A stretch of DNA of 64,000 bases from Bathynomus jamesi. Its lineage: Eukaryota > Arthropoda > Malacostraca > Isopoda > Cirolanidae. Position 1 is the stretch's first letter. The number at the start of each line of letters is the position of its first letter. A program made the translations under genes and the position numbers. The DNA lies in the NCBI GenBank assembly GCA_023014485.1, contig JAJOZX010001567.1, forward strand, positions 495,001 through 559,000, written 5' to 3'. Below, piece by piece: positions 30,945 through 42,772 of this stretch. The notes under the pieces were generated by a model. The model made no database searches and was not told the DNA's origin. It saw nothing but the letters and a program-made list of their open reading frames with translations.

Positions 30945-31030
30945 TTTATGCAGGAAGGAGGGACCAAGGGCGAATGCCCACAAAAACAGTCCCCCATTGA
31001 AAGAAAAGAAGAGAGCCAAAATACAAATAT
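30945..31030 (+). repeat. dispersed repeat, TTTTATGCAGGAAGGAGGGA
   Basis: TTTTATGCAGGAAGGAGGGA, CAAGGGCGAATGCC, AAAAACAGTC and GAGCCAAAAT match 35474-35560 in order. Unclassified; two copies seen here. Confidence 0.65.
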
Positions 31031-31199
31031 TTTTTATTTAATTTTGAAAAATTGTGTAGTGTGTAAGATGCATGTATGTGTAGTGAGGAATAGAGGGAAA
31101 AGTGTGTGTTGGAGAACATGCTAGACTGCTCATATGGTAGATGAAACACGGAAAAGGATCAGCTAAGGAGGACAGTGACAGAAGAAACAGGAGTTTCAG

Positions 31200-31202
<3 letters not shown>

Positions 31203-31236
<34 letters not shown>

Positions 31237-31293
31237 GCCTAACATCCCCCCCAAGGAGTACTTTCCTGGTTGACTGGTGTCGACAATCTTCTC

Positions 31294-31339
<46 letters not shown>

Positions 31340-31345
31340 TATATG
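31203..31345. repeat. (TC)n and (TA)n microsatellites
   Basis: A TC run at 31203-31233 and a TA run at 31298-31345. 31350-32400 is AT-rich with no recognised gene. Confidence 0.9.
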
Positions 31346-32399
31346 TTATGAAAAAGTGTGGCATGAATATTTTTGTATTGAGTGAAAAGTAATTGAATTA
31401 GCGGCCAGAGAGGGTAATAAGAAATACATGAGAAACTTTTCCATTCGAGTAGAAAGCGGGGCCTGCAATAAAGTAGAAGCAGAGTGATATTCATTCTTCA
31501 GCCTCTATTCACTTCTCACACGTTAGAACCATCCAGGTCGGTCTTCCTAAATTCAAGCTTTGGTTCCTTTTGATTTCTTCACTTCTGCGGCCCATTCTTG
31601 CGAGAAGAAAACTACCAGTAGGCGGTCATAACCAAGCTTTACTACTCACTAACTCTCGGTGTTCATTTGAAAGCGAGTTTTTATAACTATCATCTAATGA
31701 AAGAGGTTATTAAAGGTCGGTCAGATTAGCTGCGCAGAAGAAAACACAAAGAGGCTCTAAGAATGGGGAAAATAGATAAAAATGACTTTATGTACCGTAT
31801 GATGAATAAAATGTTTCATTTTATAGTTATAGTTTTTGCATTATAGTCCTTCTCTATTATATAAAGTGAATTTTACACTATACTGACGATCAATTTTTAT
31901 TTGTAAAGTTTACGTATTAAATGCGTGTATTTGAAACGTTACCAATTCGTACCAATCGTCCGTAAAGGGTTAACCCATTCTGATTTTTTTTAATTCCTTT
32001 AGTCGACTAAAACGAAGGAAGGAAGTACCATCGACATAAGCAAAAACCTTAAAAAATATAATGATTATAATGAATTTTTTTTTTTTTAAATAATGTCACA
32101 ATTAATTTGATTAGAAGAATTTATGATCAAATGTTATCGATTCTTTGACAACATTAAATCGGCGTTTGGTAAAAAAATACGAATTAAATCACATCCATTG
32201 AACTACTTCATACATTTATGACGAATCTTTTAATGGAAATAGATCGTAAAATTTACTTTTATATCCACTGGGGAATCACATTCATGGCATCTCTCCGCTT
32301 CGTCCAGTTAAAACTGATTTTCCCTCGCGAATAAAAAGATTCATTTCTGATAATAGAAAAGACGACTCTTCCATATATATACTATTAAAGAACGATAAA

Positions 32400-32403
<4 letters not shown>

Positions 32404-32480
<77 letters not shown>
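32404..32480. repeat. (TA)n(TG)n compound microsatellite
   Basis: A TA run then a TG run. Confidence 0.9.
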
Positions 32481-32570
32481 CATATTCAGTGCAGTAAGGT
32501 TTCGAATTTAACACAAATGAAGAAACGTGCATGATCATTACTTCACATCTCATTTTTCTTCCTTCTTTCC

Positions 32571-32589
32571 GTATCTATCTATCTATCTA

Positions 32590-32652
<63 letters not shown>

Positions 32653-32660
32653 TATATGAT
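32571..32660. repeat. (ATCT)n(TA)n compound microsatellite
   Basis: Six ATCT units pass into a TA run. Another TA run is at 32788-32832. Confidence 0.9.
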
Positions 32661-32785
32661 GTATACAATACTGTACGTCGAAAGATTTAATAAAAGATAT
32701 TCATCTTCCAGATGAAATCATCCTCCAAAATTTATTTCTAGATTTCAACAGTTTTGGAATTTAAAATGTTTTGAATTTCGAAGGA

Positions 32786-32833
<48 letters not shown>

Positions 32834-32939
32834 CTGTGTGGGTGTAGATGTGTGTGGGTGTGTATGTGTAAAAGAGTATATTTTTCAGTAAATTCTAAAT
32901 TATATGTTTACTGACTATGGAAATAAACTCTTTTAAACT

Positions 32940-33150
32940 TTCATGTATTAGACATTTCATTGTTACACAATTCATTAGACATTTCAGATTAATCTTTTCA
33001 GTCGTTTAAAAAATTGGGACAATTTAGACATTTCAATTGGCTTACTGAAATATCTAACAAAATATTTAATTACCGTGAAATGTCTAATACATTAGACATT
33101 TCAAAATTCACAAAACTGGGACAATGAAACGTCTAACGAAACGTTTACTT
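32940..33150. repeat. cluster of TTAGACATTTCA motifs
   Basis: ATTAGACATTTCA or its complement TGAAATGTCTAAT occurs at least six times in about 200 bases, together with two ACTGGGACAAT-like copies. It could be a degenerate inverted-repeat element. 33150-33620 has no gene. Confidence 0.5.
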
Positions 33151-33627
33151 TTATTTAGAGTGTAATGGGTGTATATTCACTCATTCATCAGATACATTCA
33201 TATAATATTAATACAATGCCATTTCTCAGAAAATAAAGTGCACGAATATTAGTCAAAACAGTTTTCAATCGATGACGAAATCATACATTTTTTATATGTA
33301 GCTTTTTATTTCCTTTTCCATCCTATTATTCTTATAATTTACATTTATTTGGCCAGATTGACTTCAGATTTTGTTTCTTTTGACCTCTAATCTTGATTAT
33401 TAGTTTACTTTACGTACCATTTCTTTATGCAGTCGTCATAATTCAGCCTTAAAAAGAATATATCTATCTGTTTAGTTATCTATTTATCTATTTATCAATA
33501 TGGATACAATTAATAATAGTGAAATAGCACTGTAGTAATTGCTAACATTCAATATTGGATTCACAGTTGTCTCGAATCATGGGTCATTGGTAAATGACCA
33601 GAACACTGACCACTCGACCATTTAGAG

Positions 33628-33910
33628 CGGGGGTGGGGAACCTGCCGCCCGCAGCCTAGTTTTTAATTGCCCGCGGACAGTTTGATTATTTAAAGTCATG
33701 CAGAATTTACATCTTAATCCATTAGCGTCCAGAAGCCTTTTCTGAGACTGAATAAAATCGTCTGGCATTAGCCAGAACAAAATCAGTAAAGTGACGCTGG
33801 ACACTAATGGGTTAATTATGTCGCAAACTATTTTTAAAGCCGCAATTTGCCCGCTAGAGACTATTTTACTTAAAATTTGCCCGCCACGCAATAAAGGTTC
33901 CCCACCCCTG
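33628..33910. mobile_element. hAT MITE holding a nested TTAA MITE
   Basis: Ends CGGGGGTGGGGAACCTGCCG and AAAGGTTCCCCACCCCTG (16-17-bp TIR). Flanks ATTTAGAG and ATCTAGAG fit an 8-bp TSD with one change. The interior holds GCCCGC motifs and the nested element 33718-33811. The TIR is the widespread CAGGGGTGGGGAACCT type of hAT miniature element. Confidence 0.88.
33718..33811. mobile_element. 94-bp TTAA-target MITE
   Basis: Inserted in the hAT MITE with TTAA on both sides (33714-33717 and 33812-33815). TIR TCCATTAGCGTCCAG versus the complement of CTGGACACTAATGGG. The TTAA target and CCCATTAG-type tip point to piggyBac-like (or Kolobok-like) mobilisation. Confidence 0.8.
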
Positions 33911-33989
33911 ATCTAGAGGAACATCTCTGGACTTTATATTAAATGTTCCCAACTACAGTGCCCCTCAACTTACAAACACGCAAACACAC

Positions 33990-34040
33990 AAACACACACA
34001 CACACATACACACCGGCGCGCGCGTATATATATATATAAA
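33990..34040. repeat. short (CA)n, (GC)n and (TA)n runs
   Basis: ACACACAC, GGCGCGCGCG and TATATATA runs in sequence. 34040-34500 has no recognised gene. Confidence 0.75.
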
Positions 34041-34507
34041 TCTTTTGTATGGAACAAAAATAATTGGGTATTCATCTTGAGTAACAAAAGTCCAATTAAA
34101 GCTTTTAAGAAATAAAGAAAAATTTCTTTTTAAAAATAAGCTTTTCGAATATTGTAATTCAGACATTTTATAGAAGGAAAAACTTCAAGAATAATAGAAC
34201 TCACATTCAGTCATTCTATTTCTATTTTCTAGATTGCGTATAATGACGCTAAAAATCACTTCATTTCTGAAGATTTGCGAGGGGTAATGTACAGAAGGTT
34301 CGTTTTCAACATAGAAATTTGATTTTTAAATTTCTTTCTTTTTCTTTTTTCTTTTTTTAGATAATGGAATATTTATTAAGATAATGGAAAATTCAATATT
34401 TTATTTTTATATATTTTTTATGGAGATATTATTTATTGGCGTTCTTTGGAAGCAAAAGTTTTGCCAGAATTTTATATTTTCTATAAGAATTAGGCAGATT
34501 CTTAGTG

Positions 34508-34554
34508 AATATATATATATATATATATATATCTATATATATAATATATATATA

Positions 34555-34595
<41 letters not shown>
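34508..34595. repeat. (TA)n microsatellite, interrupted
   Basis: TA tract with several breaks. Confidence 0.9.
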
Positions 34596-34599
<4 letters not shown>

Positions 34600-34841
34600 A
34601 AAATTCTAAGAAAATTGTATTTGTTGGGAAATTAATTACCAACAATAGTTTTTCAACGTCTCGGTCCAGTCTAAATGTGTCTTTTGGAAGACCTATTGTT
34701 AAAGCATTAATAATTAGTCAGGAGGGTCAGAAAACTAGCACAGTGCTCAGGCCAACTAATGAGGTCGAGTGCCCTAACTCCAGGCTTATTATCACTTCAC
34801 CACCGGAACCCCAGACCTCAGTGGTTTCACTTCGCATACAC

Positions 34842-35157
34842 CAGGGATTCCCAAAGTGGTCTGTACAGACCCCCAGGGGTCTGTAGGAAGCTTCCAGGGG
34901 GTCTCTAAGCTTTTGGACAAATAGTAACATTAACTATATTAAAATAAATTTCCATTTCACACTAGACATTCGGTAAGTGTTTATTAAACTGGTTTAATGA
35001 GCGTAGAATGTTTAATTTTACATTAATTTAAAAGCTATCTATGTTTATGAAATATACTATAGTTTGTAAGAATTCATAACTTTTTTGTGGTGGGGGTCTA
35101 TGTCCGTACGGAATTAATATTTAGGGGTTCTTGGTGGTAAAAGTTTGGGAACCCCTA
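34842..35157. mobile_element. 316-bp hAT MITE
   Basis: A perfect 8-bp TSD GCATACAC lies on both sides (34834-34841 and 35158-35165). Ends are CAGGGATTCCCAAAGTGG and AAAGTTTGGGAACCCCTA. The near-terminal GGTCTGTA/GGGGTCTA motifs are typical of this widespread group. Non-coding. Confidence 0.9.
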
Positions 35158-35302
35158 GCATACACTATTACCCATTGAACTACAGGCTTTGAAAGTATTA
35201 CTGAGTCATACTGTAGTCATGAATAATTAAGTCCTATAAAAGAAGACGTTACTGAGTTAGTTGAAACGTAGATTTTTTTTTTGGTCCATTATTTTCTTTA
35301 TA

Positions 35303-35445
35303 CAGTGCGTTCGAAAAGTCTCTCCTCAGTAAAATCAAAAGGTTATGTAATAAAATCACTAAATCATGGTTGAATGAAAACATTGTAGTTTTCAATTTCC
35401 TATGCGTTTTACATAGCACTGTGGAGAGACTTTTCGAACGCACTG
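35303..35445. mobile_element. 143-bp TA MITE
   Basis: CAGTGCGTTCGAAAAGTCTC at the left and GAGACTTTTCGAACGCACTG at the right are perfect 20-bp complements flanked by TA. Tc1/mariner-type, non-coding. Confidence 0.92.
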
Positions 35446-35473
35446 TATATTGTCCTTATTAAGAACATTTTTT

Positions 35474-35560
35474 TTTATGCTGGAAGGAGGAGCCGAGGGC
35501 GAACGCCAGCAAAACCACTACCCCCCCCCCTCCAAGAAAGAGGAGAAAAAAGCCAAAATC
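35474..35560 (+). repeat. dispersed repeat, second copy (see 30945)
   Basis: TTTATGCTGGAAGGAGGAGC, GAGGGCGAACGCC, GCAAAACCACTAC and AAGCCAAAAT parallel 30945-31030. 35565-36035 holds no recognised gene. Confidence 0.65.
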
Positions 35561-36039
35561 AAGGTCCAAACATTTTGGATATGACCTATTTCAAAATAGA
35601 TATAATTGCAATATGTTTTGCACTAAAATAAATAACCGAGGTGTCATTTAATTAAGGATTGGTCTTACTTATAAAATTAAAAACTCGAATTTATTTGTAC
35701 CCATTTACCTCCCTAAAGTGTCCAGAAAGTTCCGGCTGTCATCTTATGAATGTTTATGGGCTCTGCCATTTAGAAATTGGAAGAAATTTCTTTAGTTCAT
35801 CGTTAGACAGATATACAATAGGGCTAAACATTTATACCATATAAAAAAGAGTTAATAGTGAATTCAATATGTGTATAAGAATTTTAGATTTAAAAGTAGA
35901 ATGATGTATTTCCTTAAAAACTAAAGATGTCATCTTTTTTTTTATAACGCCTCTTTTTAATTTATCTCTTTATCAACATTATCGAAACATGTCGTATAAA
36001 TAGATTACTGTACAAATAAGCAATACTCGTTTCATACTT

Positions 36040-36335
36040 TCAACATTTTCATACACTTTTCATTCGCCTTTCACATACAAACTTTTCACTCGCATTTCAC
36101 ACACACACACACTTTTCACTCGCCTTTCACACACATACTTTTCACTCGCCTTTCACACACATACTTTTCACTCGCCTTTCACACACATACTTTTCACTCG
36201 CCTTTCACACACATACTTTTCACTCGCCTTTCACACACACACTTTTCATTCGCCTTCCACACACACAATTTACTCGCCTTTCACACACACACACTTTTCA
36301 CTTTCCTTTCACACACACACACACACACACACATT
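36040..36335 (+). repeat. 26-28-bp minisatellite, about 10 units
   Basis: Unit ACTTTTCACTCGCCTTTCAC followed by a variable ACACAC stretch. Length variation lies in the AC part of each unit. 36340-37195 is AT-rich without a gene. Confidence 0.9.
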
Positions 36336-37226
36336 TCTTCACGAAGTTATATTTAATTGCAGCGTAAAAACAGGAACAATAATTAAAATATTTTCGAGTC
36401 GTTATTTTAAAAAAATTTCAAAAATGGAAATTTCAATCTTGTGTTGATCATGTTGATTTCCATCCTTCCAAAAAACACGAAATTATGACTTCCACAATCT
36501 CCGGTTTGAAAATAATCAAATTATTTGCTTTCCCAAAAATATTTCTACCTTCCTTCTTCTCTCCATTTTATCATCCTTATTTCCTTGCGGGTCTTTGCCT
36601 TGTGTATTACGCAACATGTAACGCATTTGGTTTTTTTTTTAAGCGATAATTTACGCATACATTTATTTTCATAAATAGCCTTTTACCCTGTGAAATTAGA
36701 TAAACATTCATCTTGGATGATATATAAATAGAGACGTTTAAGACTGTAATCTATTTCTAAATTTAGCTTTTTACGTTTTTAAATGTTTTATAATAATGCT
36801 AATAACCAAATCTTTGTATAAAGTAAGTTCTTAATTCAGTTATTTTCCTCACAATAAACGAAATTTCAAAGGTTGTACAACTTTGCTGTACTTAAACCTA
36901 GCACGTATTAAAGTGTTTTGCAAATGAAATGGGAAAAAATATATATAACAGATTAACAAAGTATCATCATTTTTGAGAAAGTTGTGATGAATTTGACAGC
37001 GAAGCACAATATTTAGGCAAACCATTCCATCTTTGACATATTGCCAAGTTTAAAAGACAGTTACTTTAGGAGTGGACAATGCTTTTTTAAATATTGACAT
37101 TTTATGCGATGCCCAGTCGGTTTTCATTGCCATTTGACAAACTTAAAATAAAACCATGAAACGTTAATCAACATCAATAATTAATAATTACAATATAATA
37201 TATATATATAATATATATATATATAT

Positions 37227-37490
37227 GTTACAGGAATCTGTGTAACTAGGGATTTCATGAAACCTCTAAAATGTTCGGGATTTCATGTAAGGTTAAGTCG
37301 TGATATTTTCTTTAGTTTTAACGAAAATATCACGATTTAACCTAACCAATCGTCAAGGGCGTACAGTTGACTTAACCGGCATTAAAAATTTTTCCCGTAG
37401 GTTTAACGAAAATATCACGACTTAACCATACATGAATTTCCTGAACATTTTAGTGATTTCATGAAATCCCTAGTTACACAGATTCCCTGT

Positions 37491-37493
<3 letters not shown>
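37227..37493. mobile_element. 267-bp foldback element
   Basis: Left GTTACAGGAATCTGTGTAAC then TAGGGATTTCATGAAA; the right end is its complement. Complementarity continues inward about 90 bases through GGTTAAGTCGTGATATTTTC. TA is on both sides. An internal piece is also present at 2655-2702. Non-coding. Confidence 0.85.
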
Positions 37494-37527
<34 letters not shown>

Positions 37528-37531
<4 letters not shown>

Positions 37532-37718
37532 GATGAATTTCACAATTACACGTGAAATGAATGAATGATGCAAACCCACAAGGAAAAAGAAAAATGATTC
37601 CAAGGCCTTTCGTATATTCAGAAGTACATACATTTCAACTTTCCCTGACGAGGTGTACTTCTGAATACACGAAAGACCTTGGAATCATTTTTCTTTTTCA
37701 TTGTGGGTTTGCATCATA
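37528..37718. mobile_element. foldback element, copy D
   Basis: GGGATGAATTTCACAATTAC, then arm GATGCAAACCCACAAGGAAA, centre TTTCCCTGACGAGG, and arm complement ending GTGGGTTTGCATCATA. Family of 9165. It sits between a (TA)n run (37494-37527) and the SINE head at 37728. Confidence 0.85.
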
Positions 37719-37727
37719 TATGTGGTG

Positions 37728-37805
37728 TAGTGGTTAGCATCGATAACAACTAATCCATCGGCCCCAGAATCAAGACCCGGTGACGGCAGGCGGCGCGCAT
37801 GGAAG
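37728..37805 (+). mobile_element. tRNA-derived SINE head, copy 2
   Basis: A-box-like GTGTAGTGGTTAGCATCG, B-box-like AGAATCAAGACCCGG, then GACGGCAGGCGGCGCGCA as in 6326. The second tRNA-like unit is missing here. 37810-38390 has no recognised gene. Confidence 0.7.
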
Positions 37806-38393
37806 AAATGCCTTCCCAATTTATAGTTTTGGAGTGAAAATTAAAAACTTCGAATTTGTCTCGTTCCATAGTGCGGCAGGTGAACATATTATTATTATTT
37901 TTTATCTAAGGGGATGGAACTGTTATAAAATGACTAACTTGACCATGAGCCGCCATGTTACAATATCATCACTTCCTTTGAAGTAACCTTTGCTCTCCCG
38001 TGATACCCCAAATGATTGTGTTAAAGACAGAGTAGCCGAGTCTCGACAGTGAGGTCAGGGAAGCAGTTGGGACAGGGGTCCCTGGGTTGTATGCTCGGGA
38101 CCTGCGCTTGGGATTACAGGGATTATAAGGACTGGGAAGTCATTTGGTCTGTGGTTTTCGGAATCTGCTCTGGGGCAGAACAGGCTATAATCTGGCATTG
38201 TGGTTCTTTGGTTATCATGGAAGCATAATAAGGATTGGATATATTAACTTTAATCAAATAGTAATAAACGTGAATTGTAACTCGACTTTTAGTAAAATCC
38301 TTAACCAATATGCGAATATCAGAAGGCCAATTAAACCAGTGAATAAAATATAATTTCAAAGCACCACGAACACGCTTCACCAGTCGGCCACTT

Positions 38394-38403
38394 ATATATA
38401 TAT

Positions 38404-38448
<45 letters not shown>
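38394..38448. repeat. (TA)n(GA)n microsatellite
   Basis: A short TA run then a GA run of about 20 units, which is the (TC)n tail of the minus-strand LINE. Confidence 0.9.
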
Positions 38449-38449
<1 letters not shown>

Positions 38450-38775
38450 ACAAGGAGTTACAAGGACAAGAGGAAGCCTCAAAGACCTTTCGGTCCACTC
38501 TGGGAGGTTCCTGTTATTAAAAGTTTATTTTTGTTTCAACTATCCTAATAGTAGTAGAAAACTGGATAGAAAAGTAGAAGGCTCTCTCCCCACCCTCCAC
38601 TCCCTCCCTGCCAGAGGCAGGTACGGAAAAAGGTTGAAGGAAATACCTTGACCCTGGAAAAGTAGCCAAGGAAATTTTACAGGAAAGTGGAGAATATATA
38701 AATAGCTCTATATTTAGCTTGCTCACAGAGACACCGTGCAAGCGAACTCCTGCAGAGTTTTCTGAGGTTTTAATC

Positions 38776-41700
38776 TTAAACTATGAGTGTGTTCAGTACT
38801 TTGTCTAGCCTATTTTTAAACACATTTACACTTTGACTGGAAACAACCTCTGAGGGAAGTTGGTTCCAGATATTAACTATTTTATAGGAAAAGAAATTTC
38901 CGCAGACAGAGGTCCTAAATGTCTTTAGTTCCAGTTTAAACCCATTATTTCTTGTCGGATTGGCATTAAGTGAGAATAAGTTTCTGTAATCTACCCTGTC
39001 TATTCCTTTGAGCATCTTGAAGACTTGAATAAGCTGACCTCGCAACCTCCTCGTCTCTAAGCTAAACAGATTTAGGCGCTCCAATCTCCGTTGGTAGCTT
39101 TGCATTCTCATTGAAGGGATCAATTTTGTAGCCCTTCCTTGCTTGTACTCTTTCTAACCTTTCTATGTCCTTCCTGAGGGATGGAGACCAAAACTGCGCA
39201 CAGTATTCCAGTTGAGGTCTGACTAGAGAATTATAAAGAGACATTACAGTCTCCTTGTTCCGAAACTGGAACTGTCTTTTAATATAATCTAATAATTTTA
39301 AGGCCCTCTTTTCGACTTCTGCACAGTGCTTCGACGGTTTCAGATTGTTGCTGATATAGACTCCTAAGTCTTTCTCTAGATCGGTCTCAGTCAAGTTCCT
39401 TCCCAAGAGAGAGTAATCGGTCTTCGGGTTTTTATAACCTATGTGCATTACCTTACATTTGTCCAAGTTGAATGGCATCTGCCAAGTAGCAGACCATTCG
39501 CCCAACCTGTCAAGATCGTTCTGAAGCGTTCTTACGCCCTCCTCAGTACCTACACTACTTCCTAATTTCGTATCGTCTGCAAATTTGGAGATTGCACTTA
39601 GAAGCCCGACGTCTATATCGTTAATATAGATGATAAAAAGTAAAGGACCCAGAACGGAACCCTGTGGGACACCACTGGTGACGGGCGCCCACTCCGAAGC
39701 CACTCCATTTATTACCACTCTCTGCTTTCTATCTTTTAACCAATCCTCAATCCAGTTGGAAACGAGCCCGGTGATTCCTAGTCCTTTGACTTTAGCTATC
39801 AATCTAGCGTGAGGGACTTTGTCAAAGGCTTTTTGAAAGTCGAGATACACTATATCTATTGCCCTACTTGCATCGTACAGTGTATGCATATTATGGAAAA
39901 ACTCTAACAGGTTTGTCAGACAGGATCTATGTCGCCTAAATCCATGTTGAGAATAAAAAATTAGATTGTTAGATTCAAGGTGATACACAATACGTTTTGT
40001 AATGATGGATTCCAACAGTTTGCCGACAACTGATGTTAAACTGATCGGGCGATAATTACAAGGATTTTCCCTATCACCCTTTTTAAAGATGGTGTTACAT
40101 TTGCTAACTTCCAGTCGGTTGGAACTTTCCCTAACTCGATTGATTGTTTGAATATGGTTACTAAGTCGTCAACAACATTGTGGCTAACCTCTTTTAATAC
40201 CCTTGGAAGAAATAAGTCGGGGCCAGGTGATTTGTATTTGTTCATCTTATCAATTAATTGCTGTACCTCATTTCTCGTAAAACTTATGGTCTCTACGGGT
40301 GGTCACCGTCATATGTAATCCGAGGACTTGGCACTTCTATTGTGTCTTCCTCCGTGAAGACTGTAATGAAGAACTCGTTTAACGTATTAGCTATATCTTT
40401 ATCACCGAATTTCAGTACGCCATTTCTATCTTTTAAGGGGCCTACAGAATTTTTAATTGGCTTTCTGCTATTAACATGGGCAAAAAATTCTTTAGGGTTA
40501 ACTTTACAGAGTGAGGCAACTCTAGCTTCTTCATCACGTTTGGCTGATCTAATTAAGGACTTAACCCTCCTACGTAGGTTTATATAGTTTTCTGAATTAG
40601 TGTGTTGAAATGCGACTTAAGTAGTTTGTAGGCTCTATTTCTTCCGTAATAGCCCTCCTAATTTCGTTGTTAAACCATTTCGGTGACTTTGTTGACAAGG
40701 AAACCATTTTAGTGGGTATAAAAGTGTTCTGTAATATTCTAAATTGATCCCTATATGAGCTCCAGGTGACATTGACATCCTCACTTATTAGAACTTCAAG
40801 TGTGTCTAAACTACTTCGGAAGCTTTCAAAATTTGCTCTCGAGAAATCCAGTCTTTCACGAGTCTTTTCGCGTGTATTAACTGGAACCCTGAGGTCAAAC
40901 CTAATCAAATTATGATCGCTGTTACTTAAATTTTCACCAATAGTCAGGTTAGAGACTAGGTCATCTTCGTTCGTGAATATGAGGTCTAGTTTATTATTAC
41001 CCCTAGTAGGCCCGTCAACCCATTGACTTAATAAGTTATCATCGGCAAATTCCAACAGTCTTGAGCCCTCAGCATCAGCTGTTTTGTTTTCCCAATTTAC
41101 ATTACCACAATTAAAATCACCAAAAATCACACTGATCTTATTATTCACTATTCTGCTTAATTTGTTATACAAGTTTATATCCTTATCAACGGGGTAGTGA
41201 GGTGGTCTATATACTAGAAGTAGCTGCACTACTTTATTATTTAGGTTTAGATCAATTCCCAACATTTCATGAGCAGATACGATATTACTGTTTACCGGGT
41301 GCAGGGAGTCCCGAGCATACAAAAGTACACCGCCGCCTTCCCTTCCGTTCCTATCTTTGTGAAACATTTTGTAACCTACCATTTCAAATTCTCCTACAAA
41401 ATCCCTTGATTCAGAATGAATCCAGGATTCCGTTATTCCGATGATATCAAAGTTCTCAGTTTTGACAAGCGCTATAAATTCCATTAGTTTGTTTCTAATT
41501 GACCTAGCATTGAAGAGCACAGTTTTGAGTGATTTTAAGTTGTGGTTTTTCCTAACTGGCCTGAGTCGTTTCCCGACGCAGTTGAACTAACTACTGGGGG
41601 AGGGGACTAACTACTGGGGGGGGACTAACTGCTGTGGAGGGGGACTACTGTGGGGAGGGGGACTACTGCTGTTGGAGGGGGACTAACTGCTGGGGGAGGG

Positions 41701-41830
41701 GGACTAACTGCTGGGGGAGGGGGACTAACTGCTGGGGGAGGGGGACTAACTGCTGGGGGAGTAGGTTTAACTGTTTGGGGAGCAGGATCAATTGCTGGTT
41801 TGGGGGGTCCTAGTTTAAAAAGATATATAA
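38776..41830 (-). pseudogene. CR1-like LINE ORF2 (endonuclease-reverse transcriptase)
   Basis: Starts with a Pro-rich linker encoded by a minisatellite. The endonuclease follows: VLFNARSIRNKLMEF, IIGITESWIH, GREGGGVLLYARD, VIFGDFNCGNVNWE and NSDHNLIRFDLR. The middle has KEFFAHVNSRKPIKN and YKSPGPDLFLPRVLKEV. The reverse transcriptase has SQHGFRRHRSCLTNLLEF, LDFQKAFDKVPHARL, SGVPQGSVLGPLLFIIYIND and an intact KFADDTKLG. The C-terminus is NLFSLETRRLRGQL to NQLPSEVVSSQS. Frameshifts fall near 40600, 40250, 40080 and 39110. It is closely related to the copy at 21633 but clearly diverged. An antisense frame over 40258-40587 is a shadow. Confidence 0.88.
41583..41800 (-). repeat. about 22-bp minisatellite inside LINE ORF2
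   Basis: Plus-strand unit ACTAACTGCTGGGGGAGGGG. On the coding strand it gives Pro-rich repeats (PPAVSPP). Inner units are identical and outer ones diverged. It sits in the linker ahead of the endonuclease, where length change may be tolerated. Confidence 0.85.
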
Positions 41831-42772
41831 ATTAATGTTCAGTAAATCACCATACTTCTTTTTCCCCTTCTGGTTAAAATGTATCCCGTCCGAACCAAAG
41901 TATTCCCCATTTCCGTAGAATGTAGGCCAAAAATCGACAAACTTTAGGCCTTTTTCATCACACATGCGTTTAACTCTTTTATTTATGCTAATGGCTTTAC
42001 TTAGAGTATAGTCACTAGCACGCATTCGAGGGAGAATTCCTACGACCATACCCATGTCTGTCCTATCCCTAACCTTGTCAGTTAGGTTCTTGAATTCTTT
42101 TATAATGGCTCTGTCTGCCCTCCTGTCCCTCCCAGAAAAACGTCATTGCCACCAACATGGACAATGATAGGGCAACTCTTATTCTTGATATTAATTTTGC
42201 CTAATTCCCTATTAATTATCTGGCTTGTGGCACCCGGAAAACATCGGAGTTTTCTCTTGGTCGCCGTCTTGCTCCGAAAAAGTCCCCTTGATTCCTTACC
42301 ATAGAATCCCCAATTAAAAAGGATTCATCCTCCTCATCAGCAAGTAAGTGAAACTTATTTTTGATGGTAATGGGTTCCAAATCCTTATGTTTTGGTTTTG
42401 GTTTGGAGGGTCTTTTATTTTTACCAATTTGAATTCTTGTTCCTCCGTTCTATTTTCCGGAATAGTCACCGTGTTTTCCAAGCGTGCCACGCTTTGTTCT
42501 AGATGCTTAATCTTACAGTTTAAATCTGCTGGTGTGTTTTTAGTTTGATCTTGTCCACTGGGTTGGATTTCCAGTGCGACGACCCTAGCTTCAAGCTTTT
42601 TTACTAATTCCTTTAGCTCTTTAACTTCCTTTTCGTGGTTGTCTCTAAGTTTACAAAACAAACATACACTAAGGGATGTGATATCGCTGATACTACCTTC
42701 AGGGAAGTCAACGCACCAATGATTAACTTTACATTTAAAGCATTCTGCTTTCAATTTAGCTGGCCCTGCCAT
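41810..42772 (-). pseudogene. CR1-like LINE ORF1 with SGNH esterase domain
   Basis: ATG at 42772 gives MAGPAKLKAECFKCKVNHWC (Cys pairs of a likely zinc knuckle), a second Cys pair CLFCKLRDNH, then a heptad-rich coiled coil (KEVKELKELVKKLEARVVAL, LEQSVARLENTV). The C-terminal half, in shifting frames, is an SGNH/GDSL hydrolase: ESFLIGDSMVRNQ (nucleophile Ser), IIVHVGGNDVF (Gly/Asn), YFGSDGIHFNQKG (Asp-x-x-His). An esterase in ORF1 is characteristic of the CR1 clade. Frameshifts near 42400, 42250 and 42110 disable it. In the family, ORF1 binds LINE RNA. Confidence 0.82.

Noticed and set aside
40258..40587. Plus-strand 109-codon frame
   Set aside because: Antisense shadow of LINE ORF2, whose minus-strand codons match the sister LINE (KEFFAHVNSRKPIKN).
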